Shown: piece by piece, positions 9,181-19,700 of the stretch | Position numbering within the stretch: the first letter of the stretch is position 1 | How the letters are laid out: each line of letters begins with the position of its first letter | Origin: Rhabditoides inermis | Lineage: Eukaryota; Nematoda; Chromadorea; Rhabditida; Rhabditidae | DNA length: 64,000 bases | Assembly: GCA_963966185.1 (NCBI GenBank) | Contig: CAWZYM010000442.1 | Span: forward strand, 1 to 64,000 | Direction: 5' to 3' | The notes under the pieces: generated by a model | Told to the model about the DNA's origin: nothing | The model's database searches: none | The model's input: the letters and a program-made list of their open reading frames with translations, nothing else | Position numbers and translations under genes: made by a program

Positions 9181-12100
9181 GAGATGTTGCAGAGATGTTT
9201 GAGATGTTTGAGATGTTTGCAGAGATGTCTGAGATGTTTGCAGAGATGTCTGAGATGTTTGCAGAGATGTCTGAGATGTTGCAGAGATGTTGCAGAGATG
9301 TGCAGAGATGTGCAGAGATGTTTGCAGAGATGTCTGAGATGTTTGCAGAGATGACTGAGATGTTGCAGAGATGTTGCAGAGATGTGCAGAGATGTTTGAG
9401 ATGTTTGCAGAGCTGTTTGAGATGTTTGCAGAGATGTCTGAGATGTTGCAGAGATGTCTGAGATGTTGCAGAGATGTTGCAGAGATGTGCAGAGATGTTT
9501 GAGATGTTTGCAGAGATGTCTGAGATGTTTGCAGAGATGCCTGCGATGTTGCAGAGATGTTGCAGAGATGTGCAGAGATGTTTGAGATGTTTGCAGAGAT
9601 GTCTGAGATGTTTACAGAGATGTCTGAGATGTTGCAGAGATGTTGCAGAGATGTGCAGAGATGTTTGAGATGTTTGCAGAGATGTCTGAGATGTTTGCAG
9701 AGATGTCTGAGATGTTGCAGAGATGTTGCAGAGAGTCTGAGATGTTGCAGAGATGTTGCAGAGATGTGCAGAGATGTTTGAGATGTTTGCAGAGATGTCT
9801 GAGATGTTTGCAGAGATGTCTGAGATGTTGCAGAGATGTTGCAGAGATGTGCAGAGATGTTTGAGATGTTTGCAGAGATGTCTGAGATGTTTGCAGAGAT
9901 GTCTGAGATGTTGCAGAGATGTTGCAGAGAGTCTGAGATGTTGCAGAGATGTTGCAGAGATGTGCAGAGATGTTTGAGATGTTTGCAGAGATGTCTGAGA
10001 TGTTTGCAGAGATGTCTGAGATGTTGCAAAGATGTTGCAGAGATGTGCAGAGATGTCTGAGATGTTTGCAGAAATGTCTGAGATGTTGCAGAGTTGTTGC
10101 AGAGTTGTGCAGAGATGTTTGAGATGTTTGCAGAGATGTCTGAGATGTTTGCAGAGATGTCTGAGATGTTGCAGAGATGTTGCAGAGATGTGCAGAGATG
10201 TTTGAGATGCAGAGATGTTTGAGATGCAGAGGTGTCTGAGATGTTGCAGAGATATTGCAGAGATGTGCAGAGATGTTTGAGATGTTTGCAGAGATGTCTG
10301 AGATGTTGCAGAGATGTTGCAGAGATGTGCAGAGATGTCTGAGATGTTGCAGAGATGTTGCAGAAATGTGCAGAGATGTTTGAGATGTTTGCAGAGATGT
10401 CTGAGATGTTTGCAAAGATGTCTGAGATGTTGCAGAGATGTTGCAGAGATGTGCAGAGATGTTTGAGATGTTTGCAGAGATGTCTGAGATGTTTGCAGAG
10501 ATGTCTGAGATGTTGCAAAGATGTTGCAGAGAGTCTGAGATGTTGCAGAGATGTTGCAGAGATGTGCAGAGATGTTTGAGATGTTTGCAGAGATGTCTGA
10601 GATGTTTGCAGAGATGTCTGAGATGTTGCAAAGATGTTGCAGAGATGTGCAGAGATGTTTGAGATGTTTGCAGAGATGTCTGAGATGTTTGCAGAGATGT
10701 CTGAGATGTTGCAGAGTTGTTGCAAAGATGTGCAGAGATGTTTGAGATGTTTGCAGAGATGTCTGAGATGTTTGCAGAGATGTCTGAGATGTTGCAAAGA
10801 TGTTGCAGAGAGTCTGAGATGTTGCAGAGATGTTGCAGAGATGTGCAGAGATGTTTGAGATGTTTGCAGAGATGTCTGAGATGTTTGCAGAGTTGTCTGA
10901 GATGTTGCAGAGATGTTGCAGAGATGTGCAGAGATGTTTGAGATGTTTGCAGAGATGTCTGAGATGTTGCAGAGATGTTGCAGAGAAGTGCAGAGATGTT
11001 TGAGATGTTTGCAGAGATGTCTGAGATGTTTGCAGAGATGTCTGAGATGTTGCAGAGATGTTGCAGAGATGTGCAGAGATGTTTGAGATGTTTGCAGAGA
11101 TGTCTGAGATGTTTGCAGAGATGTCTGAGATGTTTGCAGAGATGTCTGAGATGTTGCAGAGATGTTGCAGAGATGTGCAGAGATGTTTGAGATGTTTGCA
11201 GAGATGTCTGAGATGTTTGCAGAGATGTCTGAGATGTTTGCAGAGATGTCTGAGATGTTGCAGAGATGTTGCAGAGATGTGCAGAGATGTGCAGAGATGT
11301 TTGCAGAGATGTCTGAGATGTTTGCAGAGATGACTGAGATGTTGCAGAGATGTTGCAGAGATGTGCAGAGATGTTTGAGATGTTTGCAGAGATGTTTGAG
11401 ATGTTTGCAGAGATGTCTGAGATGTTGCAGAGATGTCTGAGATGTTGCAGAGATGTTGCAGAGATGTGCAGAGATGTTTGAGATGTTTGCAGAGATGTCT
11501 GAGATGTTTGCAGAGATGCCTGCGATGTTGCAGAGATGTTGCAGAGATGTGCAGAGATGTTTGAGATGTTTGCAGAGATGTCTGAGATGTTTACAGAGAT
11601 GTCTGAGATGTTGCAGAGATGTTGCAGAGATGTGCAGAGATGTTTGAGATGTTTGCAGAGATGTCTGAGATGTTTGCAGAGATGTCTGAGATGTTGCAGA
11701 GATGTTGCAGAGAGTCTGAGATGTTGCAGAGATGTTGCAGAGATGTGCAGAGATGTTTGAGATGTTTGCAGAGATGTCTGAGATGTTTGCAGAGATGTCT
11801 GAGATGTTGCAGAGATGTTGCAGAGATGTGCAGAGATGTTTGAGATGTTTGCAGAGATGTCTGAGATGTTTGCAGAGATGTCTGAGATGTTGCAGAGATG
11901 TTGCAGAGAGTCTGAGATGTTGCAGAGATGTTGCAGAGATGTGCAGAGATGTTTGAGATGTTTGCAGAGATGTCTGAGATGTTTGCAGAGATGTCTGAGA
12001 TGTTGCAAAGATGTTGCAGAGATGTGCAGAGATGTCTGAGATGTTTGCAGAAATGTCTGAGATGTTGCAGAGTTGTTGCAGAGTTGTGCAGAGATGTTTG

Positions 12101-12750
12101 AGATGTTTGCAGAGATGTCTGAGATGTTTGCAGAGATGTCTGAGATGTTGCAGAGATGTTGCAGAGATGTGCAGAGATGTTTGAGATGCAGAGATGTTTG
12201 AGATGCAGAGGTGTCTGAGATGTTGCAGAGATATTGCAGAGATGTGCAGAGATGTTTGAGATGTTTGCAGAGATGTCTGAGATGTTGCAGAGATGTTGCA
12301 GAGATGTGCAGAGATGTCTGAGATGTTGCAGAGATGTTGCAGAAATGTGCAGAGATGTTTGAGATGTTTGCAGAGATGTCTGAGATGTTTGCAAAGATGT
12401 CTGAGATGTTGCAGAGATGTTGCAGAGATGTGCAGAGATGTTTGAGATGTTTGCAGAGATGTCTGAGATGTTTGCAGAGATGTCTGAGATGTTGCAAAGA
12501 TGTTGCAGAGAGTCTGAGATGTTGCAGAGATGTTGCAGAGATGTGCAGAGATGTTTGAGATGTTTGCAGAGATGTCTGAGATGTTTGCAGAGATGTCTGA
12601 GATGTTGCAAAGATGTTGCAGAGATGTGCAGAGATGTTTGAGATGTTTGCAGAGATGTCTGAGATGTTTGCAGAGATGTCTGAGATGTTGCAGAGTTGTT
12701 GCAAAGATGTGCAGAGATGTTTGAGATGTTTGCAGAGATGTCTGAGATGT
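9180..12750. repeat. 1979-bp tandem HOR (two copies)
   Basis: About 9180-10770 recurs at about 11160-12750, offset 1979 bp. Shared markers are GACTGAG, CTGCGATG, TTTACAGAG (near 9611 and 11590), two a-f-e blocks, GAGTTGTTGCAGAGTTG, GCAGAGGTG with GATATTGC, and CAGAAATGTGC. I noticed one substitution, AGCTGTTTG near 9412 against AGATGTTTG in copy 2. The match ends near 10771/12750, where copy 2 goes directly into an extra a-e pair. Confidence 0.85.
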
Positions 12751-13686
12751 TGCAGAGATGTCTGAGATGTTGCAGAGATGTTGCAGATATGTGCAGAGAT
12801 GTTTGAGATGCAGAGATGTTTGAGATGCAGAGATGTCTGAGATGTTGCAGAGATGTTGCAGAGATGTGCAGAGATGTGCAGAGATTTTTGAGATGCAGAA
12901 ATGTCTGAGATGTTGCAGAGATGTTGCAGAGATGTGCAGAGATGTTTGAGATGTTTGCAGAGATGTCTGAGATGTTTGCAGAGATGTCTGAGATGTTGCA
13001 GAGATGTTGCAGAGATGTGCAGAGATGTTTGAGATGTTTGCAGAGATGTCTGAGATGTTTGCAGTGATGTCTGAGATGTTGCAGAGATTTTGCAGAGATG
13101 TGCAGAGATGTTTGAGATGTTTGCAGAGATGTCTGAGATGTTTGCAGAGATGTCTGAGATGTTGCAGAGATGTTGCAGAGAGTCTGAGATGTTGCAGAGA
13201 TGTTGCAGAGATGTGCAGAGATGTTTGAGATGTTTGCAGAGATGTCTGAGATGTTTGCAGAGTTGTCTGAGATGTTGCAGAGATGTTGCAGAGATGTTTG
13301 CAGAGATGTCTGAGATGTTTGCAGAGATGTCTGATGTTTGCAGAGATGTCTGAGATGTTGCAGAGATGTTGCAGAGAGTCTGAGATGTTGCAGAGATGTT
13401 GCAGAGATGTGCAGAGATGTTTGAGATGTTTGCAGAGATGTCTGAGATGTTTGCAGAGATGTCTGAGATGTTGCAAAGATGTTTGAGATGTTTGCAGAGA
13501 TGTCTGAGATGTTTGCAGAGATGACTGAGATGTTGCAGAGATGTTGCAGAGATGTGCAGAGATGTTTGAGATGTTTGCAGAGATGTCTGAGATGTTGCAG
13601 AGATGTTGCAGAGAGTCTGAGATGTTGCAGAGATGTTGCACAGATGTGCAGAGATGTTTGAGATGTTTGCAGAGACGTCTGAGATG

Positions 13687-13709
13687 TCTCTGCAAACATC
13701 TCAAACATC
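13687..13709 (-). repeat. Inverted satellite B fragment, copy 1 (16-bp hairpin)
   Basis: Twenty-three bases read as the reverse complement of ordinary satellite B (subunits c and d). The arm TCTCTGCAAACATCTC (13687-13702) pairs perfectly with 13710-13725 across the 7-base loop AAACATC. It is preceded by the small palindrome AGACGTCT. This is the only opposite-strand satellite B seen in the array, apart from its paralogues. Confidence 0.95.
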
Positions 13710-14599
13710 GAGATGTTTGCAGAGATGTCTGAGATGTTTGCAGAGATGTCTGAGATGTTGCAGAGATGTTGCAGAGATGTGCAGAGATGTTTGAGATGTT
13801 TGCAGAGATGTTTGAGATGCAGAGATGTCTGAGATGTTGCAGAGATGTTGCAGAGATGTGCAGAGATGTTTGAGATGTTTGCAGAGATGTCTGAGATGTT
13901 TGCAGAGATGTCTGAGATGTTGCAGAGATGTTGCAGAGAGTCTGAATTGTTGCAGAGATGTTGCAGAGTTGTGCAGAGATGTTTGAGATGTTTGCAGAGA
14001 TGTCTGAGATGTTTGCAGAGATGTCTGAGATGTTGCAGAGATGTTGCAGAGATAAGCAGAGATGTTTGAGATGTTTGCAGAGATGTTTGAGATGTTTGCA
14101 GAGATGTTTGAGATGTTTGCAGAGATGTCTGAGATGTTGCAGAGATGTTGCAGAGATGTGCAGAGATGTTTGAGATGTTTGCAGAGATGTCTGAGATGTT
14201 TGCAGAGATGTCTGAGATGTTGCAGAGATGTTGCAGAGATGTGCAGAGATGTTTGAGATGCAGAGATGTTTGAGATGCAGAGATGTCTGAGATGTTGCAG
14301 AGATGTTGCAGAGATGTGCAGAGATGTGCAGAGATGTTTGCAGAGATGTCTGAGATGTTGCAGAGATGTTGCAGAGATGTGCAGAGATGTTTGAGATGTT
14401 TGCAGAGATGTCTGAGATGTTTGCAGAGATGTCTGAGATGTTGCAGAGATGTTGCAGAGATGTGCAGAGATGTTTGAGATGTTTGTAGAGATGTCTGAGA
14501 TGTTTGCAGAGATGTCTGAGATGTTGCAGAGATGTTGCAGAGATGTGCAGAGATGTTTGAGATGTTTGTAGAGATGTCTGAGATGTTTGCAGAGATGTC

Positions 14600-15600
14600 T
14601 GAGATGGTTGCAGAGACTGTTGCAGAGATGTGCAGAGATGTTTGAGATGTTGCAGAGATGTTGCAGAGATGTGCAGAGATGTGCAGAGATGTTTGCAGAG
14701 ATGTCTGAGATGTTGCAGAGAGATGTCTGAGATGTTGCAAGATGTTGCAGAGATGTGCAGAGATGTTTGAGATGTTTGCAGAGATGTCTGAGATGTTTGC
14801 AGAGATGTCTGAGATGTTGCAGAGGTGTTGCAGAGATGTGCAGAGATGTTTGAGATGTTTGCAGAGATGTCTGAGATGTTGCGCCAGAGATGTTGCATGA
14901 GATGTTGCAGGAGATGTTTGAGATGTTTGCAGAGATGTCTGAGATGTTTGCAGGAGATGTCTGAGATGTTGCAGAGATGTTGCAGAGATGTGCAGAGACG
15001 TTTGAGATGTTTGCAGAGATGTCTGAGATGTTGGCAGAGATGATTGCAGAGATGTGCAGAGATGTTTGAGATGTTTGCAGAGATGTCTGAGATGTTTGCA
15101 GAGATGTTGCAGAGATGTGCAGAGATGTTTGAGATGCAGAGATGTTGCAGAGATGTGCAGAGATGTGCAGAGATGTTTGCAGAGATGTCTGAGATGTTGC
15201 AGAGATGTTGCAGAGATGTGCAGAGATGTTTGAGATGTTTGCCGAGATGTCTGAGATGTTTGCAGAGATGTCTGAGATGTTGCAGAGATGTTGCAGAGAT
15301 GTGCAGAGATGTTTGAGATGTTAGCAGAGATGTCTGAGATGTTTGCAGAGATGTCTGAGATGTTGCAGAGATGTTGCAGAGATGTGCAGAGATGTTTGAG
15401 ATGTTGCAGAGAGTCTGAGATGTGTCATCAGAGATTGTCTGAGATGTTGCAGAGATGTTGCAGAGATGTGCAGAGATGTTTGAGATGTTTGCAGAGATGT
15501 CTGAGATGTTGCAGAGATGTCTGAGATGTTGCAGAGATGTTGCAGAGATGTGCAGAGATGTTTGAGAGGTTTGCAGAGGATGTCTGAGATGTTTGCAGAG
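14600..15600. repeat. Satellite B stretch with a cluster of private single-base indels
   Basis: This stretch is homologous to about 21570-22600 and its sibling modules but carries many small changes they lack. Examples are GATGGTTGCAG and GAGACTGTTG (14604-14625), GCAGAGAGATG (near 14718), TTGCAAGATG (near 14737), TTGCGCCAGAG (near 14880), GCATGAGATG (near 14896), GCAGGAGATG (near 14908 and 14952), TTGGCAGAG (near 15031), TTAGCAGAG (near 15321) and GATTGTCTG (near 15434). Similar isolated events occur at 17957 (GATTGTTTGC), 18572 (missing T) and 18666 (TTTTTGC). This is either a locally decayed copy or unpolished assembly. Confidence 0.8.
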
Positions 15601-16730
15601 ATGTCTGAGATGTTGCAGAGATGTTGCAGAGATGTGCAGAGATGTTTGAGATGTTTGCAGAGATGTCTGAGATGTTTGCAGAGATGTCTGAGATGTTGCA
15701 GAGATGTTGCAGAGATGTGCAGAGATGTCTGAGATGTTTGCAGAGATGTCTGAGATGTTGCAGAGATGTTGCAGAGATGTCCAGAGATGTTTGAGATGTT
15801 TGCAGAGGATGTCTAAGATGTTGCAAAGATGTTGCAGAGATGTTTGAGACGTTTGCAGAGATGTCTGAGATGTTTGCAGAGATGTCTGAGATGTTGCAGA
15901 GATGTTGCAGAGATGTGCAGAGATGTGCAGAGATGTTTGCAGAGATGTCTGAGATGTTTGCAGAGATGTCTGAGATGTTGCAGAGATGTTGCAGAGATGT
16001 GCAGAGATGTTTGAGATGTTTGCAGAGGTGTCTGAGATGTTGCAGAGATGTTGCAGAGATGTGCAGAGATGTTTGAGATGTTTGCAGAGATGTCTGAGAT
16101 GTTTGCAGTGATGTCTGAGATGTTGCAGAGATTTTGCAGAGATGTGCAGAGATGTTTGAGATGTTTGCAGAGATGTCTGAGATGTTTGCAGAGATGTCTG
16201 AGATGTTGCAGAGATGTTGCAGAGAGTCTGAGATGTTGCAGAGATGTTGCAGAGATGTGCAGAGATGTTTGAGATGTTTGCAGAGATGTCTGAGATGTTT
16301 GCAGAGTTGTCTGAGATGTTGCAGAGATGTTGCAGAGATGTTTGCAGAGATGTCTGAGATGTTTGCAGAGATGTCTGATGTTTGCAGAGATGTCTGAGAT
16401 GTTGCAGAGATGTTGCAGAGAGTCTGAGATGTTGCAGAGATGTTGCAGAGATGTGCAGAGATGTTTGAGATGTTTGCAGAGATGTCTGAGATGTTTGCAG
16501 AGATGTCTGAGATGTTGCAAAGATGTTTGAGATGTTTGCAGAGATGTCTGAGATGTTTGCAGAGATGACTGAGATGTTGCAGAGATGTTGCAGAGATGTG
16601 CAGAGATGTTTGAGATGTTTGCAGAGATGTCTGAGATGTTGCAGAGATGTTGCAGAGAGTCTGAGATGTTGCAGAGATGTTGCACAGATGTGCAGAGATG
16701 TTTGAGATGTTTGCAGAGACGTCTGAGATG

Positions 16731-16753
16731 TCTCTGCAAACATCTCAAACATC
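16731..16753 (-). repeat. Inverted satellite B fragment, copy 2
   Basis: Identical to the inversion at 13687 and in the same sequence context, 3044 bp downstream. It was carried by the HOR duplication and is not an independent inversion. Confidence 0.95.
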
Positions 16754-19700
16754 GAGATGTTTGCAGAGATGTCTGAGATGTTTGCAGAGATGTCTGAGAT
16801 GTTGCAGAGATGTTGCAGAGATGTGCAGAGATGTTTGAGATGTTTGCAGAGATGTTTGAGATGCAGAGATGTCTGAGATGTTGCAGAGATGTTGCAGAGA
16901 TGTGCAGAGATGTTTGAGATGTTTGCAGAGATGTCTGAGATGTTTGCAGAGATGTCTGAGATGTTGCAGAGATGTTGCAGAGAGTCTGAATTGTTGCAGA
17001 GATGTTGCAGAGTTGTGCAGAGATGTTTGAGATGTTTGCAGAGATGTCTGAGATGTTTGCAGAGATGTCTGAGATGTTGCAGAGATGTTGCAGAGATAAG
17101 CAGAGATGTTTGAGATGTTTGCAGAGATGTTTGAGATGTTTGCAGAGATGTTTGAGATGTTTGCAGAGATGTCTGAGATGTTGCAGAGATGTTGCAGAGA
17201 TGTGCAGAGATGTTTGAGATGTTTGCAGAGATGTCTGAGATGTTTGCAGAGATGTCTGAGATGTTGCAGAGATGTTGCAGAGATGTGCAGAGATGTTTGA
17301 GATGCAGAGATGTTTGAGATGCAGAGATGTCTGAGATGTTGCAGAGATGTTGCAGAGATGTGCAGAGATGTGCAGAGATGTTTGCAGAGATGTCTGAGAT
17401 GTTGCAGAGATGTTGCAGAGATGAGATGTCTGAGATGTTTGCAGAGATGTCTGAGATGTTGCAGAGATGTTGCAGAGATGTGCAGAGATGTTTGAGATGT
17501 TTGTAGAGATGTCTGAGATGTTTGCAGAGATGTCTGAGATGTTGCAGAGATGTTGCAGAGATGTGCAGAGATGTTTGAGATGTTGCAGAGATGTTGCAGA
17601 GATGTGCAGAGATGTGCAGAGATGTTTGCAGAGATGTCTGAGATGTTTGCAGAGATGTCTGAGATGTTGCAAAGATGTTGCAGAGATGTGCAGAGATGTT
17701 TGAGATGTTTGCAGAGATGTCTGAGATGTTTGCAGAGATGTCTGAGATGTTGCAGAGGTGTTGCAGAGATGTGCAGAGATGTTTGAGATGTTTGCAGAGA
17801 TGTCTGAGATGTTTGCAGAGATGTTGCAGAGATGTGCAGAGATGTTTGAGATGTTTGCAGAGATGTCTGAGATGTTTGCAGAGATGTCTGAGATGTTGCA
17901 GAGATGTTGCAGAGATGTTGCAGAGACGTTTGAGATGTTTGCAGAGATGTCTGAGATTGTTTGCAGAGATGTTGCAGAGATGTGCAGAGATGTTTGAGAT
18001 GTTTGCAGAGATGTCTGAGATGTTTGCAGAGATGTTGCAGAGATGTGCAGAGATGTTTGAGATGCAGAGATGTTGCAGAGATGTGCAGAGATGTGCAGAG
18101 ATGTTTGCAGAGATGTCTGAGATGTTGCAGAGATGTTGCTGAGATGTGCAGAGATGTTTGAGATGTTTGCCGAGATGTCTGAGATGTTTGCAGAGATGTC
18201 TGAGATGTTGCAGAGATGTTGCAGAGATGTGCAGAGATGTTTGAGATGTTTGCAGAGATGTCTGAGATGTTTGCAGAGATGTCTGAGATGTTGCAGAGAT
18301 GTTGCAGAGATGTGCAGAGATGTTTGAGATGTTGCAGAGAGTCTGAGATGTGTCATCAGAGATGTCTGAGATGTTTGCAGAGATGTTGCAGAGATGTGCA
18401 GAGATGTTTGAGATGTTTGCAGAGATGTCTGAGATGTTGCAGAGATGTCTGAGATGTTGCAGAGATGTTGCAGAGATGTGCAGAGATGTTTGAGAGGTTT
18501 GCAGAGGATGTCTGAGATGTTTGCAGAGATGACTGAGATGTTGCAGAGATGTTGCAGAGATGTGCAGAGATGTTGAGATGTTTGCAGAGATGTCTGAGAT
18601 GTTTGCAGAGATGTCTGAGATGTTGCAGAGATGTTGCAGAGATGTTGCAGAGATGTCTGAGATGTTTTTGCAGAGATGTCTGAGATGTTGCAGAGATGTT
18701 GCAGAGATGTCCAGAGATGTTTGAGATGTTTGCAGAGGATGTCTAAGATGTTGCAAAGATGTTGCAGAGATGTTTGAGACGTTTGCAGAGATGTCTGAGA
18801 TGTTTGCAGAGATGTCTGAGATGTTGCAGAGATGTTGCAGAGATGTGCAGAGATGTGCAGAGATGTTTGCAGAGATGTCTGAGATGTTTGCAGAGATGTC
18901 TGAGATGTTGCAGAGATGTTGCAGAGATGTGCAGAGATGTTTGAGATGTTTGCAGAGGATGTCTAAGATGTTGCAAAGATGTTGCAGAGATGTTTGAGAC
19001 GTTTGCAGAGATGTCTGAGATGTTTGCAGAGATGTCTGAGATGTTGCAGAGATGTTGCAGAGATGTGCAGAGATGTCTGAGATGTTTGCAGAGATGTCTG
19101 AGATGTTGCAGAGACGTTGCAGAGATGTGCAGAGATGTTTGAGATGTTTGCAGAGATGTCTGAGATGTTTGCAGAGATGTTGCAGAGATGTGCAGAGATG
19201 TTTGAGATGTTTGCAGAGATGTCTGAGATGTTTGCAGAGATGCCTGCGATGTTGCAGAGATGTTGCAGAGATGTGCAGAGATGTTTGAGATGTTTGCAGA
19301 GATGTCTGAGATGTTTGCAGAGATGCCTGCGATGTTGCAGAGATGTTGCAGAGATGTGCAGAGATGTTTGAGATGTTTGCAGAGATGTCTGAGATGTTTA
19401 CAGAGATGTCTGAGATGTTGCAGAGATGTTGCAGAGATGTGCAGAGATGTTTGAGATGTTTGCAGAGATGTCTGAGATGTTTGCAGAGATGTCTGAGATG
19501 TTGCAGAGATGTTGCAGAGAGTCTGAGATGTTGCAGAGATGTTGCAGAGATGTTTGAGATGTTTGAGATGTTTGCAGAGATGTCTGAGATGTTTGCAGAG
19601 ATGTCTGAGATGTTGCAGAGATGTTGCAGAGATGTGCAGAGATGTTTGAGATGTTTGCAGAGATGTCTGAGATGTTTGCAGAGATGTCTGAGATGTTGCA

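Larger units (their letters stand above)
12985..17421. repeat. 3044-bp offset HOR carrying the inverted 23-mer
   Basis: About 12985-14377 recurs at about 16029-17421, offset 3044 bp. Shared markers in order are GCAGTGATG, GATTTTGCAG, AGAGTTGTC, GTCTGATGTTTG, GACTGAG, GCACAGATG, the local inversion (13687 and 16731), CTGAATTGTTG and GATAAGCAG. The second copy then loses about 16 bp at CAGAGATGAGATG (near 17420), after which the offset becomes about 3028. Confidence 0.85.

Noticed and set aside
13687..13725. Intrinsic transcription terminator at the 16-bp hairpin
   Set aside because: No T run follows the stem, the context is eukaryotic satellite, and the stem is explained by a local inversion of the repeat.
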